This document shows, piece after piece, positions 4,993 to 13,120 of a DNA stretch of 31,090 bases; the first letter of the stretch is position 1, and each line of letters starts with the position of its first letter. The notes under the pieces are model-generated. The model was not told the DNA's origin. It ran no database searches and worked only from the letters and a program-made list of their open reading frames with translations. Source of the DNA: a virus; the IMG/VR virus record IMGVR_UViG_3300025168_000389, positions 1 through 31,090 of that record, one strand, 5' to 3'. Made by a program: the position numbers and the translations under genes.

Positions 4993-6294
4993 ATGCGTGA
5001 GCGGCTTTTTCCATTAGTAATAGCATTAAGTGCACTTGCCGTATCTGGTAGTGCTGCTTTCTACTCTGTGTATGGTTTAAGTAAATTATTTGCTGGAGCT
5101 AGCTTTCAGGTTATGGTAATGGCTGGTTCGTTAGAGTTTGCTAAACTAGTTATAGCATCATTATTATATCAGTACTGGGATACTATTAATAAAGCTCTTA
5201 AAGTATACTTATCTATTGCATGCTTTATTCTGATAGTAATTACCTCAGGTGGTATATATGGGTTCCTATCAGGTGCTTATCAATCGACTGCAACTCAATC
5301 TGAGTTGTTAGATAAATCATTAATGATACTTAATCAAAAGCAGGTTAGGTTTGAAGAACAAAAAACTGATCTTAAGATAGAAAAACAACAATTAACCAAA
5401 TCAATCTCTGATTTAAGAATTGCGCTTTCTAACCCAACTCAAGTGCAATATATAGATAAAGCATCCGGTCAACTGATTACAACCGCTTCTTCATCAGCTC
5501 GACGAGCGTTACAGGGTGAACTATCTTCTGCTACTAATACAAGGGATGATATTAATCTTAAAATAGAAGCAGTAATGGATTCAATAAATAAAACTGATAT
5601 GGCTCTTTTAGATAAAGAGATATCTAACGAGGCGGAGAGTGAGTTAGGACCATTAAAATATTTAGCTGCCACTACTGGTCAAGATATGGGTGTAGTTGTA
5701 AATTGGTTTCTTTTGCTTATTATATTTGTATTTGATCCATTAGCTATTGCATTAGTAATAGCAGCTAATATGGCATTTGCGCAATTAAAAAATAACAATA
5801 CAGTTAATATGTCTGTCCCAGAGGGAATGAAATTTAACACATCTTACCCAATACCAGCTGAATGGAAGGAACCTTCTCCGGAATTAAAAAAGAGGGTTGC
5901 TCAAAATCAAAATAAATTAAAATCAAGTATAACTGAAAGTGTTAAGATAGAAAAAAAAGATTTAGTTGTTAATGATCTTGAAACTAATATTGAGTTACCT
6001 GAGCCTACTCATACAGGTTTAGATGCATGGATTGAAGTATTAGAAGAAGAGTCACCATCAGAGTTACAGGACAGCAAAGACATGGTAGAGCAAGAAGAAG
6101 CTAAGGAGAGCGTTGATAAACCTGTAGAAGATATGAAATCTGAACATGAATTATATCACGGTGAAGTGGGAGATATTGATAAAGAAAAGTTAATTGGTAT
6201 GGTTCAATCCAAAAAATCTAATACTAAAAAACGTGTAATAAAACGTCCAGCAACTACTCATAAAGTTAGGAAGTCTTATAAATATAGAGGGTAA
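4993..6294 (+). CDS. Multi-pass membrane protein with central coiled coil
   Basis: 433 residues. Hydrophobic helices lie at about 5-28, 35-60, 70-95 and 235-262; a long charged coiled-coil region (about 100-225) sits between helix 3 and helix 4. A long acidic C-terminal tail follows and ends in a very basic segment (KKRVIKRPATTHKVRKSYKYRG, last about 30 residues). This architecture recalls conserved hypothetical membrane proteins of marine T4-like phages, for which I know no function. It could scaffold something at the inner membrane through the long cytoplasmic tail, but this is inference. Confidence 0.7.
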   Translation: MRERLFPLVIALSALAVSGSAAFYSVYGLSKLFAGASFQVMVMAGSLEFAKLVIASLLYQYWDTINKALKVYLSIACFILIVITSGGIYGFLSGAYQSTATQSELLDKSLMILNQKQVRFEEQKTDLKIEKQQLTKSISDLRIALSNPTQVQYIDKASGQLITTASSSARRALQGELSSATNTRDDINLKIEAVMDSINKTDMALLDKEISNEAESELGPLKYLAATTGQDMGVVVNWFLLLIIFVFDPLAIALVIAANMAFAQLKNNNTVNMSVPEGMKFNTSYPIPAEWKEPSPELKKRVAQNQNKLKSSITESVKIEKKDLVVNDLETNIELPEPTHTGLDAWIEVLEEESPSELQDSKDMVEQEEAKESVDKPVEDMKSEHELYHGEVGDIDKEKLIGMVQSKKSNTKKRVIKRPATTHKVRKSYKYRG

Positions 6295-6295
6295 G

Positions 6296-6326
6296 TTGGT
6301 TGACTAATTTTTTTTTCGTATATTTA
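6296..6326 (+). promoter_or_regulatory. Promoter of the TTG-N19-TATATTTA class; start codon 5 nt after the box
   Basis: TTGG 6296-6299, 19-nt spacer ending TTTTCG, TATATTTA 6319-6326; the next gene's ATG is at 6332. Transcription should begin at or very near the start codon. Confidence 0.7.
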
Positions 6327-6331
6327 ATTAT

Positions 6332-6844
6332 ATGGCAAAGAAGAATAAGGTAATATATAAAAGTTATATTGAAAACGGTGAACGGTGGTTAATCTGTCGA
6401 AACAGTGTTGAAGGTGGTAGGTATTGGACTGGTACTTTTTGTGGTGAGTGGAATAAGGTTGGAGATAAAGTTACAGCTGTATTATGTCATAAATGTGTTA
6501 ATAAGGTAACAGAGCCACCTAAATTTACTCCAAGATATAAACCAACTGGTAGGCCGAAAGGCTGGCAATGGATGAATGAGTATGTTGATTCAGAAGGTAA
6601 CGTATACCGTAAAGGAAAAGAGCATCCAGAATTAAAAGGCACACTACCTGCTACTATTATTGAAACTAAAAAGCCTAAAAAGCGATTAACTAAACGTGAA
6701 AGAGAAGCAAAAAAACGTACGTTAATGGCTGAGTTATATGATCTTAAGAAGAAGTATAAAAAAGTTACTTTAAAAAAAGATAAGAAATCTATAGAATCTC
6801 AAATTAAAAAAATAAGTCGCAAATTAAAAATCAGATTAGTTTGA
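6332..6844 (+). CDS. Hypothetical protein with Cys pairs and basic helical tail
   Basis: 170 residues, probably read from a leaderless or nearly leaderless transcript because the promoter box ends 5 nt before the ATG. The N-terminal half has C22, C37, C52 and C55 (CHKC), a possible zinc site. A central segment with GRPKGWQWMNEYVDSEGNVY resembles a short motif common in marine phage hypotheticals. The C-terminal 65 residues are very Lys/Arg-rich and helical. A nucleic-acid- or polymerase-binding role would fit, but this is inference. Not recognised by name. Confidence 0.65.
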   Translation: MAKKNKVIYKSYIENGERWLICRNSVEGGRYWTGTFCGEWNKVGDKVTAVLCHKCVNKVTEPPKFTPRYKPTGRPKGWQWMNEYVDSEGNVYRKGKEHPELKGTLPATIIETKKPKKRLTKREREAKKRTLMAELYDLKKKYKKVTLKKDKKSIESQIKKISRKLKIRLV

Positions 6845-6870
6845 TCTTAAATTTATTTTTCGTATATTAT
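6840..6870 (+). promoter_or_regulatory. Promoter of the TTTG-N19-TATATTAT class; start codon 5 nt after the box
   Basis: TTTG 6840-6843 (overlapping the previous stop), 19-nt spacer ending TTTTCG, TATATTAT 6863-6870, ATG 6876. Confidence 0.7.
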
Positions 6871-6875
6871 ACAAT

Positions 6876-7085
6876 ATGGATAAATTAATATACACACGAG
6901 GTACGTATTCTAAAGAAATACAGAAGGTTGAATTGGATGTTAACGAAAATGTAGACATACATGACTTCAAAAGAGTATGCAAACGTTTAGCCTGTGCTCT
7001 AGGTTATGACAGCAATAGTGTAGAGGAGGCTTTTGAAAGTAAAACAAAGCCATTCGATAAATTAAAACAAATAATAAAAGGTTAA
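6876..7085 (+). CDS. Small hypothetical protein
   Basis: 69 residues from an ATG that lies at the expected transcription start. It alternates short strands and helices (IQKVELDVNENVDIHDFKRV) and has no recognised motif. It ends two bases before the ClpP-like gene (TAA then ATATGG), so the two are surely co-transcribed from the promoter at 6840-6870. Unrecognised. Confidence 0.6.
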   Translation: MDKLIYTRGTYSKEIQKVELDVNENVDIHDFKRVCKRLACALGYDSNSVEEAFESKTKPFDKLKQIIKG

Positions 7086-7086
7086 T

Positions 7087-7749
7087 ATGGCTAGTAATAT
7101 ATACGGTAGTTACGAGGAACAAGAATCTAAAGAACCAACTATAACAAGTTCAGCAGAAGAAGAAGTATATTATGAAGATGATTTAGAAAAAAAGCATCTA
7201 TATAAAGAAATTGAATTTGCTGTAGATGTAGACGATAGTGTAGTTTATATGATTGGTGAAATAGAAGATTTTGGTTTATACGATTTTATGGTACGCTGTC
7301 GTGCTATTATTAAGAATAGAGAAGAAGGGGATACCTCACCTATTAATGTTATAATAGATTCAGTAGGTGGTGATGTATATGAGATGTTTGGTATTATCGA
7401 TTATATAGAAAGTTTAGAGAGAAATAGTAATATTAAAGTTAATACTATATGTAGAGGTAAAGCGATGAGTGCAGCTGCAATGATTCTAGCTTGTGGTACA
7501 GGTAAACGTTTAGCTAGCAAGAGATCTACAATTATGATTCATGAAGGCTCATCTATGCAAGCAGGTAAATCATCCGATCTTAAAGCAGCTCATAAATACA
7601 ATGCTCACCTTGAAGATATGGCTAACTCTATTCTAGGTGAAAAAACAATTAAAGATAAAAAATTCTGGTCTGAACAAACAAAGACGGATTTATATTTATC
7701 TTCTAAAGATGCTCAAAAGCTGGGTGTTATTGACGGAATAATACATTAA
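7087..7749 (+). CDS. ClpP-like serine protease
   Basis: 220 residues, the usual ClpP length. ClpP forms a barrel peptidase that, with ClpX or ClpA, degrades tagged proteins. Visible landmarks: the substrate-binding loop DSVGGDV (91-97), the nucleophile region GKAMSAAAMIL with Ser128, MIHEGSS with His152, and KTDLYLSSKDA with Asp201, followed by the usual GVIDGII end. The acidic 40-residue N-terminal extension is unlike housekeeping ClpP. No ATPase partner is in the window. In other phages ClpP-type proteins also serve as capsid maturation proteases, but this gene is not beside capsid genes, so I favour a general or regulatory protease. Confidence 0.88.
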   Translation: MASNIYGSYEEQESKEPTITSSAEEEVYYEDDLEKKHLYKEIEFAVDVDDSVVYMIGEIEDFGLYDFMVRCRAIIKNREEGDTSPINVIIDSVGGDVYEMFGIIDYIESLERNSNIKVNTICRGKAMSAAAMILACGTGKRLASKRSTIMIHEGSSMQAGKSSDLKAAHKYNAHLEDMANSILGEKTIKDKKFWSEQTKTDLYLSSKDAQKLGVIDGIIH

Positions 7750-7758
7750 TATATTAAT

Positions 7759-8580
7759 ATGAAATTAAACGAAAAACAAATTAAAGAAAACTGGGATGAT
7801 CTAATAGGAAGAATAGAGCATCAGTTTAGTGGTGAACGTAAGGATAAACTTCTTACAATGTATAATCACTTTGCGAGCAGAATGATGTTCGCTCCTGCTA
7901 GCTCTAGAGAGTCCTATCACAACTGCTTTCCTGGTGGTTATGTTGATCACGTACTTCGTGTGATGGATTGTGCTTTCGATTTATATAACTCATGGATGAT
8001 GCAAGGCGCTTATACAGATAATTACTCAGTAGAAGAGCTAATGTTTGCAGCATTAAACCATGACTTAGGTAAGGTAGGTGATTTAGAAAATGATACGTAC
8101 ATACCCAATAAGTCTGAATGGCATAGAAAGAATCAAGGCGCTCTATATACAGTTAATCCTAAAACTGAATTTAGTTTAGTTCCTGACAGGAGCTTATTCT
8201 TATTACAGCATTTTGGTATTACGTATTCTTGGAATGAATTTTTAGGTATACGGATACATGATGGTATGTATGAGGAAGCTAACAAACCTTACCTAATTAG
8301 TTTTAATCCAGATTCGAGATTGCGTTCTAACCTACCATTAATACTCCATCAAGCTGATATGATAGCTTCAAGGGTAGAGTGGGAGAGGTGGAAGTATGGT
8401 GAGAATGGACTACAAGGTACTAGAACATTAACAGATGTTCCTAAAGATAAGATGATGGAGCATGTAGTTAAAAAGCCTACATCAGCTCCTAAACCTGCAC
8501 CTAAGAAGAAACCTACCCCAGCGTCACAGCTAAACACTGGTTCAGATGCTAGTAAATTATTTGATGAGTTATTCGGATGA
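7759..8580 (+). CDS. HD-domain phosphohydrolase with clamp-binding-like tail
   Basis: 273 residues. The HD superfamily hydrolyses phosphate esters, often of nucleotides, with a metal pair held by His and Asp. The pattern is visible as GYVDHV (H64), NHDLGKVGD (H101-D102), further His at 151 and 167, and HQAD (D200). A Pro/Ala/Lys-rich linker (residues 239-257) then leads to the C-terminal ASKLFDELFG. That end resembles the short hydrophobic tails with which T4-like proteins bind the gp45 sliding clamp. HD proteins are common in T4-like marine phages; the substrate is unknown. Overlaps the next gene by ATGA. Confidence 0.85.
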   Translation: MKLNEKQIKENWDDLIGRIEHQFSGERKDKLLTMYNHFASRMMFAPASSRESYHNCFPGGYVDHVLRVMDCAFDLYNSWMMQGAYTDNYSVEELMFAALNHDLGKVGDLENDTYIPNKSEWHRKNQGALYTVNPKTEFSLVPDRSLFLLQHFGITYSWNEFLGIRIHDGMYEEANKPYLISFNPDSRLRSNLPLILHQADMIASRVEWERWKYGENGLQGTRTLTDVPKDKMMEHVVKKPTSAPKPAPKKKPTPASQLNTGSDASKLFDELFG

Positions 8581-8867
8581 TAATAACAATTATATTACTT
8601 ACGCTAGCTCTCGCTAGCACTCTGTATATTATATATAACCTGTTACGTAAATATGAGCAGGGTGAGGAGTATATAGAAAACCTAGAAACTTGGGTGAGGG
8701 AGTTCTCAAAGACAATTACTGATATGAACAGAGAGATTAAAAAGATAGATAATAAAGGATCGTTTTCATCAGACGATGAAGTAGGTTATTTTTTTAAAGA
8801 ACTTAAAGCAATTATACAAAAATTAGACACACTCGGAGAAGAGGATGATAAATCAAGTAAGCGCTAG
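8577..8867 (+). CDS. Single-pass membrane protein with coiled coil
   Basis: 96 residues, starting on the ATGA of the HD-protein stop. Residues 1-22 form one hydrophobic helix (MIITIILLTLALASTLYIIY). The rest is a charged helical region (YEQGEEYIENLETWVREFSK and on) ending in a highly charged tail. It has the build of small T4-like phage proteins of unknown role located before the late sigma factor gene, with which it overlaps by 23 nt. Function unknown. Confidence 0.65.
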   Translation: MIITIILLTLALASTLYIIYNLLRKYEQGEEYIENLETWVREFSKTITDMNREIKKIDNKGSFSSDDEVGYFFKELKAIIQKLDTLGEEDDKSSKR

Positions 8868-9657
8868 CTTATCACCAGTACAAGAATTTTATAAATGGTA
8901 TGATGAGTTCGAAACAGAACGTAAGGTAACAAAAGCAAAAAAACGGAGAGGGTACTTTCACGAGGAAAATGAGCGTGCTATTATAGCTTACAATAATGAA
9001 CCAGATTATTTTTTGCGTAATAAAGTTTACTCTCAACATATACATAAACCGTTTATGAAACTTACAGAAAATATTATTCATACCTTTAAATTTTATTGTT
9101 TTGACGATCCCTATGTTGATGTACAAGCTGAAGTAGTTGCCTACCTTATAGAGAAAATTGATAAGTTTGATCCAACTAAAGGTTCAAAAGCTTATTCTTA
9201 TTTTAGTATAGTTGCTAAAAATTACTTAATTTATAATAATAACGAAAATTATAAAAAGATGAAGCAACGTACAAGTGTTGATGCTATTGATATTAAGCGT
9301 AATATAACTAATGAGATAGTCCGAGAAGATATAAAAGAAGCCAGAAAAGATTTTACTGATTTAATGGTTGAGTACTGGGATTCAAATCTTAATGTTTTAT
9401 TTACCCGTAAAAAGGATATACGAGTAGCAGCAGCAATAACTGAATTATTCAGACGTAGAGTGAATATAGAAATTTATAATAAGAAAGCTCTATATATTAT
9501 GATACGTGAAATGGCAGATGTTAAGACGCAGTATATAACCAAGGTAGTGAATCAGATGAAGCGTATTTATAAAGAAAAATGGGAAGAATATCAATCTACT
9601 GGTCGATTAGATTATACACCTGTTAGTTCAAGTCAACAAAATTCTAAATATTTCTAA
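8845..9657 (+). CDS. Late-transcription sigma factor, T4 gp55-like
   Basis: 270 residues. A sigma-70 region 2-like segment lies at residues about 90-130: VDVQAEVVAYLIEKIDKFDP followed by TKGSKAYSYFSIVAKNYLI, the pattern of T4 gp55-type and related sigma factors that direct RNA polymerase to late promoters. Downstream parts are helical and basic; no clear region 4 is seen, as in gp55. CGGAGAAGAGG precedes the ATG, and the start overlaps the previous gene. Its placement just before the virion module fits a late-gene activator. T4 late transcription also needs gp33 and the clamp; I cannot identify a gp33 here. Confidence 0.85.
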   Translation: MINQVSASLSPVQEFYKWYDEFETERKVTKAKKRRGYFHEENERAIIAYNNEPDYFLRNKVYSQHIHKPFMKLTENIIHTFKFYCFDDPYVDVQAEVVAYLIEKIDKFDPTKGSKAYSYFSIVAKNYLIYNNNENYKKMKQRTSVDAIDIKRNITNEIVREDIKEARKDFTDLMVEYWDSNLNVLFTRKKDIRVAAAITELFRRRVNIEIYNKKALYIMIREMADVKTQYITKVVNQMKRIYKEKWEEYQSTGRLDYTPVSSSQQNSKYF

Positions 9658-9666
9658 TTATTATAT

Positions 9667-10059
9667 ATGGATAAAGATACTGAAATATTTAAAGGCAAAA
9701 GCTTTTCTGATATTGCTAAAGATTTATATGGTGCTTCTAAAAAGAAAGAATCTCAAATAAATCTTTTAATATCTGAACTAAAACCTTTTGTTAAAAACAT
9801 TGGTGATGCAACTATTATAGTTCCTTTAATTAAAGATTATTTAGAGGTTAGTGTAAAAAATGATGATCAACTAGCTAAATTACTAGCAGTAGCTCAGCGA
9901 TTGATAGGCAACAATACTCAAGGTGAAAGTGATTTTGGTATTTCAGAAGAAGAAAAGAATCAATTACTAGCAGAGCTAGATGCTTTAGATAAAAATAACG
10001 CTAATTTAGATAAAAAGATTAAGGGTGTAGATAATGGGGTACTCAAGGGTAAGAAATAA
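9667..10059 (+). CDS. Hypothetical acidic helical protein
   Basis: 130 residues: helical, with a motif KSFSDIAKDLYGAS near the start, a middle segment (ELKPFVKNIGDATIIVPLIK) and a charged coiled-coil end. It lies between the late sigma factor and the spike gene, overlaps the spike start by 26 nt and may be a chaperone or assembly factor. A gp33-like coactivator is another option, but no clamp-binding hydrophobic tail is present. Not recognised. Confidence 0.6.
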   Translation: MDKDTEIFKGKSFSDIAKDLYGASKKKESQINLLISELKPFVKNIGDATIIVPLIKDYLEVSVKNDDQLAKLLAVAQRLIGNNTQGESDFGISEEEKNQLLAELDALDKNNANLDKKIKGVDNGVLKGKK

Positions 10060-11488
10060 TAAGGGTAAATCTTATCGTCCGTATGGACCTTCAGCCCCTA
10101 TTACTCAGCAAGATGTAGATTTTCAACAAAACCTAAAGGTTGAAGATATACATACAGAGCCAGCTGAAGTAATAGACATAGTTTTAAATACATCACATCC
10201 AAATTATGATGCATCTATACCTGATCCTGAAGAACAAATAGGTACAATACAAGTCAGACGTTTATTTAGTGATGCAAATGTTGAAGATGTAGAGAACTTA
10301 AGCTGGGCAGTCCCTTTGACACGTAATTTTAAACAATACCCGTTAATACATGAAATAGTATTAGTTACTTCGTACTGTGAGAAATCTTCAGTAGATGTAT
10401 CGGATAGCACACAAATGTATTACCATGATATACTTAATATGTGGGGATCAATACATCACAATGCTCTACCATTTTTAAGCATACCTGATCCTAATCCTGA
10501 TTCAGCTGAAGCAGATAAAATAGCGGAATATAAAGAGGTTGGTTTTGGTAATCCTAATATAGCAGGTGATGAAGGTAGTGATATAGAATACGGCCGAACA
10601 TTTAAGGAACAGCCACGTATAAGACCTATACAGCCATACGAAGGTGATATTACAATTGAAGGTAGATTTGGTCATTCTATAAGATTTGGTTCAGCAGTTA
10701 AAGATCCAGATATACCTAATTTGTGGTCTGACCCATCTACTGATGATCCAGCTGAACCTATATTAATAATACGAAATGGTCAAGATCAAGATCTCGAAGA
10801 TGGTGGAGAGCATGTGATTGAAGACCCTGATACAGCAGCAGGCTCAATCTGGATGACTAAAGGACAAACCGTACCATTAACTTTTGGGTCAACTAAATAT
10901 GATGCATTGTCTTTTCAAGCAGGTGAAAACACAGTAGGTGAAGATCTTACAGCTCCAACTACTGATGATATGATAGATACAGAAGGTGAACGTCAAGGTC
11001 AAATACTTCTAACTTCAAACAGGTTAGTATTTAATAGCCGTGAAGCAGGAACATATATTTTTGGAGGTGGTGGGATTGGATTAACCACTGAAACTGATAT
11101 GACGTTTGATGCTGGTAGTGAGTTCTTAGTTGATACACCATCAATATATTTAAACGCAACTGAAAAATTAGAAATAGAAGCACCGTTAATATATCTTGGG
11201 AAGTCACAACAGTCAGAAGATGATGGAGGTGTTGGAGCAACTCAAGCTACTAAAGGTCACCCGCTAGTTTTAGGTGACGAAGATGACCTATGGAAAAGTA
11301 CTTTATGTGATATTATAGATGCAATGCTTACTACATTGCAATCAGAAATACATCCAACCCCGGCAGGTCCATCTGGCCCACCAATACAAGCACCACAATA
11401 TGCAACTCAGCAATCGGATATAGCTACTTTGAAAGCTTCACTAGCAACTAGCTATAGTGACACTGTATGGGTACAGAGGAACGGATAA
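10034..11488 (+). CDS. Baseplate spike/hub protein (gp5- or VgrG-like, OB-fold plus beta-helix)
   Basis: 484 residues. The N-terminal 200 residues carry an OB-fold-like pattern (EVIDIVLNTSHPNY, IGTIQVRRLF, YPLIHEIVLVTSYC) as in hub proteins that sit on the tail tube. Next comes a GRFGHSIRFGSAV turn and, after residue 320, repeated short beta strands (QGQILLTSNRLVFNS, LTTETDMTFDAGSEFLV, IYLNATEKLEIEAPLIYL) typical of the needle-like beta-helix of spikes. No lysozyme domain as in T4 gp5 is visible, so the protein is a spike without cell-wall enzyme. The gene overlaps the previous one by 26 nt; it is followed by a small gene 13 nt later. Confidence 0.75.
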   Translation: MGYSRVRNNKGKSYRPYGPSAPITQQDVDFQQNLKVEDIHTEPAEVIDIVLNTSHPNYDASIPDPEEQIGTIQVRRLFSDANVEDVENLSWAVPLTRNFKQYPLIHEIVLVTSYCEKSSVDVSDSTQMYYHDILNMWGSIHHNALPFLSIPDPNPDSAEADKIAEYKEVGFGNPNIAGDEGSDIEYGRTFKEQPRIRPIQPYEGDITIEGRFGHSIRFGSAVKDPDIPNLWSDPSTDDPAEPILIIRNGQDQDLEDGGEHVIEDPDTAAGSIWMTKGQTVPLTFGSTKYDALSFQAGENTVGEDLTAPTTDDMIDTEGERQGQILLTSNRLVFNSREAGTYIFGGGGIGLTTETDMTFDAGSEFLVDTPSIYLNATEKLEIEAPLIYLGKSQQSEDDGGVGATQATKGHPLVLGDEDDLWKSTLCDIIDAMLTTLQSEIHPTPAGPSGPPIQAPQYATQQSDIATLKASLATSYSDTVWVQRNG

Positions 11489-11501
11489 TAGGAGAACAAA
11501 T

Positions 11502-12098
11502 ATGCCAGCAGCATGGCCCGGTTTTACAGCAGCAATGAATTCATGGTTTTGTGGTAACGCAAAAGGAGATACAGATGAAGATTGGCAAGCAGCTGGAGCT
11601 CCAACAGCTAAAAAAATAGCTGATGAATATGAGTTAGCTATAACTACTGCAGGAATAACAGTTCCCGGTAACCTGTTGGCAAGTGGTTGGGTAAAATCTA
11701 CAATGGAATCAGGTTGGAAAGCATCATTTAAGTTAGTATTTGATTCAGCTAGTATACCACCGGAAGGTTTAGATCTTGGTGTACCTAATTGGATACCAGC
11801 TGCAACAGGCACAGTTAATGCTTGGGCCGCAGCTCAATATCAACCTGTACCTCCGCACCCTCCAACTGTAGCGCCTGCACCTGGAGTTACTCAATTAGAC
11901 CCGGGACTAGGAGCTATACCAGCTTTAGCATCAACTATAAACGATGCATTTCATTCAAATAATTGTGGAGCTATCGCAGGAATTCTGGTATCAGGGTTCA
12001 CGCAACATTTAACTATGATATCTGGGTTATATACTGGACTTGTACCAACACCAGCAGGACCAGTACCTACCCCTGTTCCGTGGATGGGAGTATCATAG
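11502..12098 (+). CDS. Virion-module hypothetical protein
   Basis: 198 residues from the ATG at 11502, preceded by AGGAGA at a good distance; the in-frame start at 11457 lies inside the spike gene and is rejected. The protein is Ala/Pro/Gly/Trp-rich, with a proline-rich linker (residues 115-135) and an end containing LVPTPAGPVPTPVPW. The same TPAGP motif occurs in the C-terminal region of the spike, which hints that the two proteins contact each other or a common partner. Likely a baseplate or spike-tip accessory protein. Function is inferred from position only. Confidence 0.6.
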   Translation: MPAAWPGFTAAMNSWFCGNAKGDTDEDWQAAGAPTAKKIADEYELAITTAGITVPGNLLASGWVKSTMESGWKASFKLVFDSASIPPEGLDLGVPNWIPAATGTVNAWAAAQYQPVPPHPPTVAPAPGVTQLDPGLGAIPALASTINDAFHSNNCGAIAGILVSGFTQHLTMISGLYTGLVPTPAGPVPTPVPWMGVS

Positions 12099-12165
12099 AG
12101 GTTTTTAACCGACAATTTAACAATAGTTATATTTATATATGATAAAGTATATTTAGAGGAGAGAC

Positions 12166-12678
12166 ATGTCAACAAACAAATTAGCACAAGTTATAAGAAA
12201 GATAGTTCGTGAAGAGGTTCGCAAAGAAGTGCGTACTGTATTAAACGAGCAAAAACGTTCAAAAACTAAAGTTACTAAAAATGATTTTAAAAAAGGATTA
12301 AAGCATGCTTTAGGTCTTCAAGATGGTATAGAGCGAGCTGCACGTAAGCCGAAGCCTAAAAAACAGTATACTAAAAATGCTGCATTAAATGATATACTAA
12401 ACGAAACAGCTGGTGAGATAGAAAACTCAGCTCAAGAATATCCAACAATGAATCAGCAAACTTATACTGCAAATTCAGCTCAAGGATTCGATAGAGCAAC
12501 ATTAGCAGCTAAAATGGGTTATGGTGATATGACAGCGCAAGGTCAACCTACATTAGAAGAAATGCTACCGAGAGTTGATACACGTGGAATGTCTAATCAA
12601 GGTGTTCAAGTAGATAACGCAGTAGCTAAAGCATTAACTAGGGATTATTCTGAGTTAGTAAAAAAGTTTAAAAAGTAA
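12166..12678 (+). CDS. Virion-module hypothetical protein, charged helical N-terminus
   Basis: 170 residues with GAGGAGAG before the ATG. The first 40 residues are an amphipathic, strongly charged helix (LAQVIRKIVREEVRKEVRTV), followed by a basic Pro/Lys segment (RKPKPKKQ) and a Gln/Thr/Ala-rich low-complexity middle. N-termini of this kind (I-R-x-x-V-R-E-E) are frequent in marine T4-like phage hypotheticals near baseplate genes. The gene ends 3 nt before the gp25-like gene, so it is in the same transcript. No enzyme motif. Confidence 0.6.
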   Translation: MSTNKLAQVIRKIVREEVRKEVRTVLNEQKRSKTKVTKNDFKKGLKHALGLQDGIERAARKPKPKKQYTKNAALNDILNETAGEIENSAQEYPTMNQQTYTANSAQGFDRATLAAKMGYGDMTAQGQPTLEEMLPRVDTRGMSNQGVQVDNAVAKALTRDYSELVKKFKK

Positions 12679-12681
12679 AAA

Positions 12682-13113
12682 ATGGCAAATTTATTTGGTA
12701 GAGACGATATTGCATTAGGGATAGCACTCCCTTTCGGTTCAGGTAGATCTAATTTTAAGTTAAATTATACTACGCTAGATCAAGCTAGAACTAATATTGT
12801 TAATCTTTTATTGACGGATAAAGGTGAGCGGTTTATGCAACCACAATTTGGTACTAACTTGAAACGATTTATTTTTGAACCTAATACTAGAGATTTAACC
12901 TCAATGGTTCGTACTGAAATAATGGATGCAGTTAAATTTTGGTTACCATATGTTAAGTTAGGACCAGTTAGAGTTGATCGCTCTATAGAAAATATTGACC
13001 AATATAAATTAGTAATAGAACTAAATTTTAGCGTAATAGATGATATTACACAATTTAAATCAGTAACGTTTAAATTTGGTTCGGATGGTAGTGTAACAGT
13101 AATGAATATGTAG
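12682..13113 (+). CDS. Baseplate wedge protein, gp25 family
   Basis: 143 residues, normal for gp25/GPW proteins. gp25 helps join baseplate wedge to hub and tail sheath, and has a homologue in type VI secretion (TssE). The central signature is visible: ARTNIVNLLLTDKGERFMQP followed by QFGTNL and IFEPNT (residues about 32-73), then the beta-alpha-beta end SVTFKFGSDGSVTV. The gene is followed 7 nt later by the gp6-like gene, the conserved T4 neighbour pair. Confidence 0.93.
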   Translation: MANLFGRDDIALGIALPFGSGRSNFKLNYTTLDQARTNIVNLLLTDKGERFMQPQFGTNLKRFIFEPNTRDLTSMVRTEIMDAVKFWLPYVKLGPVRVDRSIENIDQYKLVIELNFSVIDDITQFKSVTFKFGSDGSVTVMNM

Positions 13114-13120
13114 GAAAAAT

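Noticed and set aside
11457-11501. Upstream start of the protein after the spike
   Set aside because: It lies inside the spike gene; ATG 11502 has AGGAGA in the right place.
11441-11812. Minus-strand open frame of 123 codons
   Set aside because: It is antisense to two well-supported genes, has no ribosome binding site or recognisable domain, and all accepted genes run on the + strand.
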